Source of the DNA: Gaiellasilicea sp963811885
Lineage (GTDB): Bacteria; Actinomycetota; Thermoleophilia; Gaiellales; Gaiellaceae
DNA: 64,000 nt
NCBI GenBank assembly: GCA_963811885.1
Contig: CAWETB010000015.1
Span: 186,001 to 250,000, forward strand
Direction: 5' to 3'
Below are positions 24,803-33,884 of this stretch, piece by piece (the first letter of the stretch is position 1; every line of letters begins with the position of its first letter). The notes beneath the pieces were generated by a model. That model made no database searches. It was not told where the DNA came from and was given only the letters and a program-made list of their open reading frames with translations. Both the position numbers and the translations under genes were made by a program.

Positions 24803-27010
24803 ATGGCTGTCGTCGACGCCGAACGTCACCACCAGGACCTCGTCGATGAGCTGATTGCTGCCGTCGAGGCGTACAACCCCGGCGTCGACAAGGATCTCCT
24901 CGCGCGCGCGTTCCACTTCGCCGCGACCGCGCACGAAGGCCAGACCCGCAGCTCCGGCGAGCCGTTCGTCCACCATCCGTGGGCGGTCGCGAAGATCTGC
25001 GCCGAGCTCCATCTCGACGAGCAGTCGCTCGCCGCCGCCCTCCTGCACGACGTCGTCGAGGACACCGAGACCGAGCTCGACGAGGTCCGCGCCGAGTTCG
25101 GCGACGAGATCGCGCAGCTGGTCGAGGGCGTCACGAAGCTGACCCGGACCACCTTCCAGACCCGCGAGCAGTCGGACGCCGAGAACTACCGGAAGATGAT
25201 CGTCGCGATGGCGCAGGACGTCCGCGTCATCCTGATCAAGCTCGCCGACCGGCTCCACAACATGCGCACGATCGAGTACCAGGGCAAGCAGGCCCAGGTC
25301 CGCAAGGCGAAGGAGACGCTCGAGGTCTACGCGCCGCTCGCCCACCGCCTCGGCATCCATGCGATCAAGTGGGAGCTCGAGGACCGCTCGTTCGAGATCC
25401 TGCACCCCCGCAAGTACGCCGAGATCAAGCAGATGGTCGCCGAGCGGCGGGCCGACCGCGAGGCCGCCGTCGCGAAGGCGGGCGAGGTGCTCGGGACCGA
25501 GCTGGCGAAGGTGGACATCCCCGCCGAGATCGCCGGCCGCGCGAAGCACTTCTACTCGATCTACGACAAGATGGCCAAGAAGGGCCGCGAGTTCAACGAG
25601 ATCTACGACCTGACCGCGATGCGCGTGACCGTCGAGCGCGCCGGCGACGAGGGGACGCGCGACTGCTACGGCGCGCTCGGCCTGATCCACTCGCTCTGGA
25701 AGCCGATGCCGGGGCGGTTCAAGGACTTCATCGCGATGCCGAAGTTCAACCGCTACCGCTCGCTGCACACGACCGTGATCGGGCCCGAGGGGACGCCGCT
25801 CGAGATCCAGGTGCGGACGCGGGAGATGCACGAGGAGGCGGAGTACGGGATCGCCGCGCACTGGCTCTACAAGCGCGGCAAGGGCAAGCAGGACGACGAC
25901 TGGCTCGCCTGGGTGAAGTCGCTGATGGACTGGCAGCAGGACGAGGCCGACCCGCGCGAGTTCATGAAGACGTTCCGCACCGACCTCTTCGACGACGAGG
26001 TCTACGTCTTCACGCCGAAGGGCGAGGTGAAGACGCTGCCGCAGGGCGCGACCCCGATCGACTTCGCCTACGCCGTCCACACCGACGTCGGCCACAAGAC
26101 CGTCGGCGCGAAGATCAACGGCCGCATCGTCCCGCTCCACTACCGGCTCAAGAACGGCGACTTCGTCGAGATCCTGACGTCGAAGTCGGGGCGCGGGCCT
26201 TCGCGCGACTGGATGAGCCTGGCCGCGTCGTCGCGGGCGCGCAACAAGATCCGGCAGTGGTTCCAGCGCGAGACGCGCGGCGAGACGGAGGCGAAGGGCC
26301 GCGAGCTGCTCGACAACGCGCTCAAGGGACAGAACCTGCCCTACCGCAAGCTCCAGGGCTCCGCCGTCCTCGCGCAGGTGATCCGGGAGACCGGCTTCCG
26401 CAAGGCCGAGGACTTCTACGTCGCGCTCGGCGCCGGGAAGCTCCAGTCGGGCCAGATCGTCAACAAGGTGCTGAACCGGCTGAAGACGGAGGAGGTCGCC
26501 GAGGAGGCGATCGTCCCGCTGAAGCCGCCGAAGGCCCGCTCGACGGTCGCCGGCGAGAGCCTCGGGATCAAGGTGCAGGGGATCGACGACGTGCTCGTCC
26601 GGCTGGCGAAGTGCTGCACGCCGGTGCCGGGCGACCCGATCCTCGGCTACATCTCACTCGGCCGCGGGATCACCATCCACCGCGAGGACTGTCCGAACGC
26701 GAAGGCGCTGATGCGGAACCCGGAGCGGTTCACGCCGGTGGAGTGGGAGGGGACGGCGACGACGTCGAGCTTCCGCGTCCAGATCGCCGTCGACTCGTTC
26801 GACCGGGCGCGCCTGCTCGAGGACGTCGCGCGGAGCTTCGCGGAGCACGGCGCCAACATCGTCTCCTACGGCGGTGTCGTCGAGGACGGGATGGCGCGCA
26901 ACTGGTACACGGCCGAGGTCGGCGACGTCAAGGAGCTGCGGGCGCTCCTGAACGTGCTGCGCAACCTCGAAGGCGTCTTCGACGCCTACCGCAAGACGAC
27001 GTCGAGCTAG
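24803..27010 (+). CDS. rel: Bifunctional (p)ppGpp synthetase/hydrolase Rel
   Basis: 735-aa long RelA/SpoT homologue that makes and degrades the stringent-response alarmone. Hydrolase HD domain intact ('HEGQTRSSGEPFVHHP', 'ALLHDVVEDTE'); synthetase domain with 'RFKDFIAMPKFNRYRSLHTTV' and 'EIQVRTREMHEEAEYGIAAHWLYK'. The RFKD form (RxKD) marks bifunctional enzymes. TGS ('VYVFTPKGEVKTLPQGATPIDFAYAVH'), zinc-finger-like ('CCTPVPGDPILGY') and ACT domains follow. Its TAG overlaps the stop of the opposing gene by 2-4 nt. Confidence 0.97.
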   Translation: MAVVDAERHHQDLVDELIAAVEAYNPGVDKDLLARAFHFAATAHEGQTRSSGEPFVHHPWAVAKICAELHLDEQSLAAALLHDVVEDTETELDEVRAEFGDEIAQLVEGVTKLTRTTFQTREQSDAENYRKMIVAMAQDVRVILIKLADRLHNMRTIEYQGKQAQVRKAKETLEVYAPLAHRLGIHAIKWELEDRSFEILHPRKYAEIKQMVAERRADREAAVAKAGEVLGTELAKVDIPAEIAGRAKHFYSIYDKMAKKGREFNEIYDLTAMRVTVERAGDEGTRDCYGALGLIHSLWKPMPGRFKDFIAMPKFNRYRSLHTTVIGPEGTPLEIQVRTREMHEEAEYGIAAHWLYKRGKGKQDDDWLAWVKSLMDWQQDEADPREFMKTFRTDLFDDEVYVFTPKGEVKTLPQGATPIDFAYAVHTDVGHKTVGAKINGRIVPLHYRLKNGDFVEILTSKSGRGPSRDWMSLAASSRARNKIRQWFQRETRGETEAKGRELLDNALKGQNLPYRKLQGSAVLAQVIRETGFRKAEDFYVALGAGKLQSGQIVNKVLNRLKTEEVAEEAIVPLKPPKARSTVAGESLGIKVQGIDDVLVRLAKCCTPVPGDPILGYISLGRGITIHREDCPNAKALMRNPERFTPVEWEGTATTSSFRVQIAVDSFDRARLLEDVARSFAEHGANIVSYGGVVEDGMARNWYTAEVGDVKELRALLNVLRNLEGVFDAYRKTTSS

Positions 27011-27705
27011 GCGGCGTCGTCCGGCTCGAGCTCGCGCGGGCCGCCGAAGCCCGGGCCGAAGCCGGGAGGGCCGAAATCGCGGCCGAAGCCGGGACCTCCC
27101 CGGCCCTTGAGGGCCGGGAAGTCACCGTTCACGATCGCCGTCGTCCGCTCCTTCAGGCCGGCGACGATCTCGTCGCGCTGCGCCTTGGTGATCCGGCCGG
27201 CCGCGACCGCTTCGTCGAGCCGCTTCGCCGTCCCGGCGACGATCGCCGAGACGAGCCCGTCGACGGACTTGCCCTTCTCCTTCGCGACCTCCGCGAGCGT
27301 GTCTCCGTCCCGAAGCCGCAGGCGCAGGGCGTCCTCGCTGATGCCGAGGTACGCGGCTGCGGAGTCGATGTCCCGGAAGCCGCGGTGGGCGAACCCGCGC
27401 GGGCCGGCGAAACCGGCCCCGCCGAAGAGCGGGAAGTCGCCGCTCTCGATCCGCTGCTTCATCGTCCGCCCCTGCGCCTCGGTCAGCCAGCCGGCCTTGA
27501 CCGCCTCGTCGATCCGGTTCTCGAGCGCCTTCTGGAGCGCGTCGGTGAGCTTGGCGGGATCGACGCCGAGCTGCTTCGCCGCGTCCGCGACGACGACCTT
27601 GCTCTCCTCCTTCGGCGTCAGCCGGTCGGCTGCGACGGCGCCGCTGGCGCCGACGACGGCGAGGGCCGCGCCGGCGCCGACTGCGAGCTTCGTGCGCTTC
27701 TGCAT
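27007..27705 (-). CDS. Secreted helical repeat protein B
   Basis: 232-aa exported protein: signal-like N-terminus (MQKRTKLAVGAGAALAVVGASGAVAA), then repeated helical units of the form 'KQLGVDPAKLTDALQKALENRIDEAVKAGWLTEAQG' and 'ISEDALRLRLRDGDTLAEVAKEKGKS', ending in a Gly/Pro/Phe-rich tail. Paralogous to the protein at 28981-29644. Follows htrA by 29 nt, so likely co-transcribed. Probable role in envelope homeostasis by context; the domain has no assigned function that I can name with confidence. Confidence 0.8.
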   Translation of the reverse strand: MQKRTKLAVGAGAALAVVGASGAVAADRLTPKEESKVVVADAAKQLGVDPAKLTDALQKALENRIDEAVKAGWLTEAQGRTMKQRIESGDFPLFGGAGFAGPRGFAHRGFRDIDSAAAYLGISEDALRLRLRDGDTLAEVAKEKGKSVDGLVSAIVAGTAKRLDEAVAAGRITKAQRDEIVAGLKERTTAIVNGDFPALKGRGGPGFGRDFGPPGFGPGFGGPRELEPDDAA

Positions 27706-27734
27706 GGTCGTGCTCCCTTCGGTCACTGGCTGGA

Positions 27735-28827
27735 TCAGGCGCTCGGCCGCGTGCCGAGCGTGACGGTCACGGTCTTGGTCGTCCCGTTCCGCTTCACGGT
27801 CACCTCGACCTGGTCACCGGGATGCTTGGAGTCGACCAGCCGTCGGAGCTCGTCGGCCGAGCCGATGCTCGCGTCGGTCGAACTTCGTGATCACGTCGCC
27901 GGTCTTGAGGCCGGCCCGGGCTGCGGGCGTCCCCGAGCGCACCTCGGCGAGGCGCGCGCCGGCCGTGCTGGTGGCGGAGTCGTCGATCGCGACGCCGAGA
28001 TAGGCGTGCTCGACCGAGCCGTTGTCGATCAGGGCGGCGGCGATCCGCGAGATCGTGTTCGACGGGACTGCGAAGCCGACGCCGTCGTTGCCGCCCGAGT
28101 CGCTCTCGATCTGCGAGTTGACGCCGATCACGTCGCCGTGCATGTCGAGCAGCGGGCCGCCCGAGTTGCCGTGGTTGATCGCCGCGTCGGTCTGGATCGC
28201 GTTGTCGATGGAGAAGTTGTTCGGCGAGGTGATCTGACGATGCAAGGCGCTGACGATGCCGGTCGTGACCGTCTGGTCGAGCCCGAACGGGCTGCCGATC
28301 GCGATCACGCCGTCGCCGACCTCGACCGCCGAGGAGTCCCCGAGCTCGAGCGGCTTGAGCACCGATGCGGGTGCGTTGACGTCGATCACGGCGAGGTCGG
28401 TCGACGGGTCGGCGCCGACCACCGTGGCCGAGTACGTCCGGCCGTTCGCGAACTTGACCGACACCGACTGGGCGCCGTCGACGACGTGCTGGTTCGTGAC
28501 CACGTGGCCCTGGGTGTCGTAGACGAACCCGGAGCCCCGTCGCCTGCTGCGTGCCGCCGGTCCCGCCCGTGGGGACCTGCCTGGCCCGCCGAGGTGACCG
28601 TGATCTCGACCACCGAGTCGCCGGCTTTGCTTGTAGATGTCGCCGACCGTCTCCGTGCTCGAGCTCGCCGCCGCGGCGGCGTTCGTGACGGTGACCTGGG
28701 GCGGCGCCGCCGTGGAGGCGCTGTCGTCGAAAACGATTGTGAGCGCCGCGACGCTGGCCGCGCCCAGGAGGGCTGCGCCCGTCATCGCGGTCGCGAGTGC
28801 TGCGCGTGAGTTCTTGAAGACCTGCAT
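27735..28827 (-). CDS. htrA: HtrA/PepD-like serine protease (four frameshift sites)
   Basis: 366 aa after repair. An N-terminal membrane anchor (LATAMTGAALLGAASVAALTI) is followed by a trypsin-like S1C protease with the full triad ('VVTNQHVV' His, 'DPSTDLAVID' Asp, 'HGNSGGPLLD' Ser) and a PDZ domain ending '...TVTLGTRPSA'. Four breaks, at about 28621-28628, 28574-28584, 28531-28540 and 27871-27880, all shift the same way and can each be closed by one GC/CG. The catalytic core between them is uninterrupted. Envelope protein quality control, next to an MprAB-like two-component pair as pepD is in mycobacteria. Confidence 0.9.
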
Positions 28828-28876
28828 GGCCGTTAGTCCTTTCGAGTACGTCGTCGTGACAGTCAGCAGACCAGCC

Positions 28877-28920
28877 GCGTCTAAGCCGAAGCTGAGATCC
28901 GCTTAAGAAATGGCTAAGAA
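28877..28920 (-). promoter_or_regulatory. Four phased 11-bp direct repeats upstream of htrA
   Basis: On the reverse strand, consecutive 11-bp blocks begin TTCTTAG, TTCTTAA, ATCTCAG and GGCTTAG, with no gaps (28910-28920, 28899-28909, 28888-28898, 28877-28887). The array ends 49 nt before the htrA ATG. Tandem sites at one helical turn are typical of OmpR/PhoB-family regulators. Confidence 0.65.
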
Positions 28921-28926
28921 TCCGCG

Positions 28927-28959
28927 CCGCCCCGGCCGGGGAGGGATCGGCCGGGGCGG
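28927..28959 (-). terminator. Strong hairpin between helical protein A and htrA
   Basis: Perfect 11-bp stem CCGCCCCGGCC/GGCCGGGGCGG with an 11-nt loop, 22 nt after the stop of the upstream gene and followed on that strand by a T-rich stretch (TTCTTAGCCATTTCTT). Likely terminates or attenuates transcription from the upstream gene, leaving htrA to its own promoter. Confidence 0.6.
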
Positions 28960-28980
28960 GGGAGGGGAGGAAAGCGAGCG

Positions 28981-29644
28981 TCAGGCGTCGGGGCCTGTGG
29001 CGCTCGGCTCCACGCTCGGCGGAGGGCCGCCGGGCCCGCCGCGGAAGCCGAACGCGAACTCGCCGTTGACGACGTCGTCGACGCGCGACTCGAGGTCGGC
29101 GAGGATCGACGTCCGCTGGGCCGCCGTCAGCTGGCCGGCCGCGACCTTCGCGTCGAGATCGGCCTTGGCGGCGGCGACGAGCGCCTGCTCGAGCCCCGCC
29201 GCGGTCTTGCCGTTGGCCTTCGCGATCTCGGCGAGCGTGTCGCCGCTCTCGAGGCCCGCCCGGAGCTTCGCCTCGGTGATGCCGAGATAGTCCGCTGCCG
29301 CCGCGAAGTCGACGAAGCCGTGGTGGCCGCGGTGATGACCGAAACCAGGCCCGACTCCGACCAGCGGGACCTCGCCGGCTTCGATCCGCTGCTTGAGCTC
29401 GGCGGCCTGCGCCGCCGTGATCGTGCCCGGCCTCGAGGGCGGCGTCGACCCGGTTCTCGAGCGCCTGCTTCAACGCTGCGTCGAGCTTGTCGGCGCTGAC
29501 GCCGAGCTGCTTCGCGGCGTCGGCGACGATCGCGTCGCTCTCCTCGGTCGGCGAGAGCTGGTTCGCGGCGACGGCCGCGCCGCCGCCGATCACTGCCGCC
29601 AGCGCAGCCGTGCCGCCGGCGATCTTGAGCTTGAGTGCCTTCAT
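28981..29644 (-). CDS. Secreted helical repeat protein A (frameshifted near 29425)
   Basis: 221 aa after repair. Signal-like N-terminus (LKIAGGTAALAAVIGGGAAVAA), then units matching the paralogue at 27007-27705: 'AAKQLGVSADKLDAALKQALENRVDAALEAG', 'LGITEAKLRAGLESGDTLAEIAKANGKTAAG', 'AAGQLTAAQRTSILADLESR'. The frame breaks at GCCGGGCACGATC (reverse strand); one extra GC gives EAGRTITAAQ, matching the 'AAGRITKAQ' unit of the paralogue. RBS GAAAGGAGC before the ATG. It lies between the kinase and htrA. Confidence 0.8.
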
Positions 29645-29694
29645 CTGCCTGCTCCTTTCGGGTGCGTTGCGTTGACACACCCAGCCTCCGTGGG

Positions 29695-29738
29695 CGGCCT
29701 AAGAGCCCCCTGAGGGCGGCCGAAGAAGTTCCTAAGAC
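29695..29738 (-). promoter_or_regulatory. Four phased 11-bp direct repeats upstream of helical protein A
   Basis: On the reverse strand, consecutive blocks begin GTCTTAG, TTCTTCG, CCCTCAG and CTCTTAG (29728-29738, 29717-29727, 29706-29716, 29695-29705). The array ends 50 nt before the gene's ATG, the same geometry as at htrA. The first block overlaps the kinase stop codon. Confidence 0.65.
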
Positions 29739-31074
29739 TTGGCGTGCAGCGTCAGCCGCATCAGCGTGCCGCCGCCGTCGGCGCGGTCGGCGACGACCGT
29801 TCCGCCGTGCGCCTCGGCGACCTGGCGGACGATCGCGAGCCCGAGCCCCGAGCCGGGCATCCCGCGCGCGGACGGCGCACGGTAGAAGCGGTCGAAGACG
29901 AACGGGAGGTCGGCCTCGTCGATCCCGGGGCCGTGATCGCGCACGGTCAGCTCGCCGTCGCGCACCGTCACCTCGACCTCGCCGCCCGGAGGGCTCCACT
30001 TCGCCGCGTTGTCGAGCAGGTTCGAGACGGCACGCTCGACCGTTGCCGGGACGCCGCGGATCAGCGACTCCTCGAGCTCGGGCCTGAAGCTGACGCCCGG
30101 CCGGTTGCGGCGAGTGCGCTCGATCGCGTCAGCGGCGACGAGGTCGAGGCGGACGTCCTCCGGCTCGGTCGGCGCCTGGTCGCCGCGCGCGAGCTCGACC
30201 AGCTCCGCGATCAGCGCCGTCATCTCCGTCAGCTGCTCGGTGACGTCGCGCAGCAGGGCCTCCCGGTCTGCGGCGGGCATGGCCTGGTCGCGTGCGAGCA
30301 CCTCGATGTTCGTGCGCAGGCTGGTCAGCGGCGTGCGCAGCTCGTGCGACGCGTCGGAGACGAGCTGCCGCTGCGCCCGCGCCGAGTCCTCGAGCGCGCC
30401 GAGCATCGTGTTGAACGTCGCCGCGAGCCGCGAGAGCTCGTCGGTGCCGGATGCGTCGATCCGGCGCGAGAGGTCGCGCGTCTCCGACACCTCCTCGGCC
30501 GTCCTGGTCAGGCGCTGCACCGGTGCGAGCACGGCCTTCGACACGATCGAGCCCGAGTGCGGCCGCGAGCGCGATCCCGACGGCCGCGATCAGGAACAGG
30601 AGCACTCTGATCCGGTCGAGCGCGGCGTCGACCTCCTCGAGCGGCCGCGCGATCTGGAGCGCGAGCCCGGGGTTGTCGACCGGGAGCGTGTAGACGCGGA
30701 GATGCGTGCCGGCGACGCGCGCGTCGGCGAAGAACGGTCGATGGTCGCCGGCAGCCGTCTGGCGCGCCCGCTGCGCTGACGGGCAGGTCGACGGTCGCAT
30801 CGGGGGAGCGGATCGCCTCTCCAGCCGAGGTGACGAGTTGCGTGATCCCGGCGGCGCCGCCGAAGCGGTCGGGCGGGAGGTCGAGCTGCGGCTCGCCGGT
30901 CACCGGATCGGTGACCACGCGCAGCCGGACGCTCGAGACGCGCTCCCGCAACGCGTCGTCGACCTGGCCGCGCAGCTCGTTCCGCACGAGCACGTAGGTG
31001 ATCGCCGACGTCGCCGCGACCGCGACGGCGACCGCGAGCGCGACGGCGAGCGTGAGCCGGGCGCGAAAGCTCAT
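29732..31074 (-). CDS. MprB-like sensor histidine kinase (two frameshift sites)
   Basis: 448 aa after repair. Two membrane helices ('LTLAVALAVAVAVAATSAITYVLV' and 'VLLFLIAAVGIALAAALG') bracket an extracytoplasmic sensor; HAMP, then DHp with His in 'SDASHELRTPLTS', and the HATPase N, G1, F and G2 boxes ('SNLLDNAAKWSPPGG', 'DHGPGIDEADLPFVFDRFYR', 'GSGLGLAIV'). Breaks at about 30769-30778 and 30549-30556 have the same sense and are closed by one GC each. The ATG overlaps the stop of the regulator (ATGA). Confidence 0.9.
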
Positions 31075-31769
31075 TGCTCGCGGAGCGCGTAGCCGACGCC
31101 GCGGATCGTCTGGATCAGGCGTGGCTTGCCGCCCTGCTCGGTCTTGCGCCGGAGATAGCCGATGTAGACGTCGAGCGAGTTCGAGCCGAAGCCGAAGTCG
31201 TAGCCCCAGACGCGCTCGAAGATGATCGACCGCGTCAGCACCTGCCGCGGGTTGAGCAGGAAGAGCTCGAGCAGCGTGAACTCGGTGCGCGTCAGCTCGA
31301 TCGGGTCGCCGCCGCGGCGCACCTCGCGCGTGGCCGGGTCGAGCTCGACGTCGGCGAAGCGGAGCACGTCGCCGTCCTCGGCCGGCGCGGCCCGGCGCAG
31401 CAGCGCCCGCAGGCGCGCCAGCAGCTCCTCGAGCGCGAACGGCTTGACGACGTAGTCGTCGGCGCCCGCGTCGAGGCCGGCGACGCGGTCTGCGACCTCG
31501 TCCCGTGCGGTCAGCATCAGCACCGGCAGAGCGCTGCCCTGGCTGCGGAGGCGGCGGCAGGTCTCGAGCCCGTCCAGCCGGGGCATCGAGACGTCGAGCA
31601 CGACGGCGTCGACGGTGTTCTCGCTCAGCCGGTCGAGCGCCTCCTGCCCGTCGCCGGCGAGCTCGACCTCGTAGCCCTCGAGCTGCAGCGCTCGGCGGAG
31701 CGATTCCCGCACGGCGGGCTCGTCGTCGACGACCAGGATTCTCATGGAGGACATTGTGCGCATGGACAT
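31071..31769 (-). CDS. OmpR-family response regulator (MprA-like)
   Basis: 232-aa two-domain regulator: receiver with acidic pocket 'VVDDE', phospho-acceptor Asp in 'AVVLDVSMPRLDG', Thr in 'LMLTARD' and Lys in 'YVVKPF'; C-terminal winged helix ('LTRTEFTLLELFLLNPRQVLTRSIIFERVWGYDF'). Four in-frame ATGs (31769, 31763, 31754, 31745) could start it; the last gives MRILVVDDE. A single TTCTTAGGCGG half-site at 31773-31783 resembles the repeats at htrA and suggests weak autoregulation. Confidence 0.95.
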   Translation of the reverse strand: MSMRTMSSMRILVVDDEPAVRESLRRALQLEGYEVELAGDGQEALDRLSENTVDAVVLDVSMPRLDGLETCRRLRSQGSALPVLMLTARDEVADRVAGLDAGADDYVVKPFALEELLARLRALLRRAAPAEDGDVLRFADVELDPATREVRRGGDPIELTRTEFTLLELFLLNPRQVLTRSIIFERVWGYDFGFGSNSLDVYIGYLRRKTEQGGKPRLIQTIRGVGYALREQ

Positions 31770-32014
31770 GAACGCCGCCTAAGAACAGGTTCACTCGAAC
31801 GGGGGATCATCCCTCGATCGAGGGAGGTAACTCATTCAGGGGATGGACGGGAGCAAAAATCCGACTACAACGTGAAGTAAGGGGAGAGGGGTTGCGGGCG
31901 ACTGCGGCGCCCGTCCGAAGAGGCCACATCTTCGGCGGGCGCGCCGCCCAAGGGCGTCTTCTGCGACTGCGGGATGGGGGCTAGGGCGTCCGCCTCTCTC
32001 CACCCGTGCCTCCG
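31770..32014 (-). promoter_or_regulatory. Promoter region of the two-component operon
   Basis: 245 nt with no gene. Contains a 14-bp perfect palindrome CCCTCGATCGAGGG (31811-31824) and one regulator-like half-site at 31773-31783. The part near 31900-32000 holds GC-rich inverted repeats after the thioesterase stop that may terminate it. Confidence 0.45.
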
Positions 32015-32474
32015 TCAGGCTTCGAGATCCTCGCCCTCGAACGAGCGGATCAGGCTGCGGTACTCGTCCGGGATCTCGGCGGGGCGGCGCTCCTCGAGGT
32101 CGACGAGGACGAGCGTCTGCGTCGCGGTCACCATCAGCTCGTCGTCCTCCATGCGGTAGGCGGCGCACTCGTAGGTCGTGCTCGTGCGACCGATCCGCGC
32201 CGTTCGGACGAAGATCTCGAGCAGGTCGTCGAAGCGGGCCGGCGCGTGGTACTCGACGCTCGAGGCGCGCATGACGAACTCGCGTCCTTCGAGCCACGGC
32301 CGAGCGGCCGAGGTGGCGGTGGTACTCCGTCCGGGCGTGGTCGAAGTAGGGCAGGTACCGGCCGTAGTAGACGATCCCCTGCGCGTCCGTGTCCGAGAAC
32401 CAGACGCGGGCGATCGCCGAGTACTTGAACGGCGGCTTCCGGTCGGTGACCCGGCCGAGCTCGATCGTCGTCAC
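32015..32474 (-). CDS. 4-hydroxybenzoyl-CoA-type thioesterase (frameshifted near 32294)
   Basis: 153 aa after repair; hotdog-fold acyl-CoA thioesterase of the YbgC/4HBT type. N-terminal 'ARVWFSDTDAQGIVYYGRYLPYFDHARTEY' carries the catalytic Asp region; 'VEYHAPARFDDLLEIFVR' and 'ATQTLVLVDLEERRPAEIP' follow in the next frame. Restoring GC in GTGGCTCGAA gives RSAVALEGREFVMRASS. The GTG start overlaps the phosphomannomutase stop. Confidence 0.88.
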
Positions 32475-33808
32475 GAGCGGATCAGGTCGAGCACCTCGTC
32501 CCGCTTCCGCTCCATCTGCTCCTGCGAGAACGCCTCCAGGTTGAGGCGCAGGAGCGGCTCGGTGTTCGAGGGGCGCACGTTGAAGTGCCAGTCGTCGTAG
32601 TCGACCGAGATCCCGTCGAGATGGGTGACGGTGCCGTCGGCGTAGCGCTCCTCCAGCTCCTGCAGCTTCGACGGCACGTCGGCGACGGGCGTGTTGATCT
32701 CGCCGGTGAGGAAGAACTGCTCGCGGTACGGCGCCAGGATCTCGGAGAGCTTGCGGCCGCTCCGCGAGATCAGCTCGAGCAGGAGCAGGAACGGGACGAC
32801 GCCGGAGTCGGCCTGGGAGAAGTCGCGGAAGTAGTAGTGCGCCGAGACCTCGCCGCCGAAGACGGCGCCCTCCTGCCGCATGCGGTGCTTGATGTAGGCG
32901 TGGCCGACGCGGTTGATCAGCGCGGTGCCGCCGGCGCGCTCGATCGTCTCCGGCACGGCGCGGCTGGCGCGGACGTCGTAGATGACGCTGCCGCCCTGCT
33001 CCTTCTGCAGGATCGACTCGGCGAGGAGGGCGGTGACGAAGTCGCCTGGCACGAACTCGCCCGTGTCGTCGACGAAGAAGCAGCGGTCGGCGTCCCCGTC
33101 GTAGGCGACGCCGAGGTCGGCGTGCTCCTCCAGGGTCTTCGCGACGATGAACTCGCGGTTCTCCGGCAGCAGGGGGTTCGGCTCGTGGTTGGGGAAGCTC
33201 CCGTCCGGCTCGAAGTAGCAGGTGACAGCGTTGATCGGCAGACGCTCGAGCACCGGCGGCAGCATCGCGCCCGCCATCCCGTTCGCCGCGTCCAGCACGA
33301 CCTTGAGCGGCTCGATCGCGGAGACGTCCACGAACGAGAGCACCTTGTCGACGAACCCGTCCCAGATGTTCTTCGCCGTCGCCTGACCGCGCTGCGCGGG
33401 CGGGCCGAACGGCTTCAGAGCGCGGTCGCGCACGTCCAGCAGGCCCGACTCGCCGCCCACCGGCAGCGCTCCCTCCCGCACGATCTTCATCCCCGTGTAC
33501 TGCTTCGGGTTGTGTGACGCGGTGACGCAGACGCCGCCGTCGAGCCCGAGCTCGCCGACGGCGAAATAGACCATCTCCGTCCCGACCATCCCCAGGTCGA
33601 GCACGTCCGCGCCGCCGTCGACGGCGCCGTCGATCAATGCCGCGGACATGGACGGGGAGGAGAGCCGCATGTCGCGGCCGACGGCGATCTGCTTCGGCCC
33701 GAACTGCTCGACGTAGGCGCGGCCGATCGCGTACGCGCCTTCCTCGTCCAGCTCGTCGGGATAGAGACCGCGGACGTCGTAGGCTTTGAAGGCCTTGGGA
33801 TCGAGCAC
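32471..33808 (-). CDS. manB: Phosphomannomutase/phosphoglucomutase
   Basis: 445-aa alpha-D-phosphohexomutase that interconverts hexose 1- and 6-phosphates for cell-wall and glycoconjugate precursors. Active-site Ser loop 'VTASHNPKQYTGMKI', metal loop 'YDGDADRCFF', sugar loop 'GGEVSAHYYF' and phosphate loop 'RPSNTEPLLRL' are all intact. Sugar preference (mannose or glucose) is not decided by sequence. Confidence 0.93.
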   Translation of the reverse strand: MLDPKAFKAYDVRGLYPDELDEEGAYAIGRAYVEQFGPKQIAVGRDMRLSSPSMSAALIDGAVDGGADVLDLGMVGTEMVYFAVGELGLDGGVCVTASHNPKQYTGMKIVREGALPVGGESGLLDVRDRALKPFGPPAQRGQATAKNIWDGFVDKVLSFVDVSAIEPLKVVLDAANGMAGAMLPPVLERLPINAVTCYFEPDGSFPNHEPNPLLPENREFIVAKTLEEHADLGVAYDGDADRCFFVDDTGEFVPGDFVTALLAESILQKEQGGSVIYDVRASRAVPETIERAGGTALINRVGHAYIKHRMRQEGAVFGGEVSAHYYFRDFSQADSGVVPFLLLLELISRSGRKLSEILAPYREQFFLTGEINTPVADVPSKLQELEERYADGTVTHLDGISVDYDDWHFNVRPSNTEPLLRLNLEAFSQEQMERKRDEVLDLIRS

Positions 33809-33884
33809 GCGCTGACGCTAGCGCACGCGGGAGGACGAGGCTCGCGGCAGTCGTAGCCCACCGGCTCGTAACTACAATTACGTG

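Noticed and set aside
24979..28809. A 1,276-codon open frame on the + strand through rel and the htrA region
   Set aside because: It is antisense or out of frame to well-supported genes, is Arg/Ala/Gly-rich without any motif, and is explained by high GC creating stop-poor frames.
28927..28959. GC-rich hairpin as part of the regulator-binding array
   Set aside because: It lies outside the four 11-bp blocks, is an inverted rather than direct repeat and fits a terminator better.
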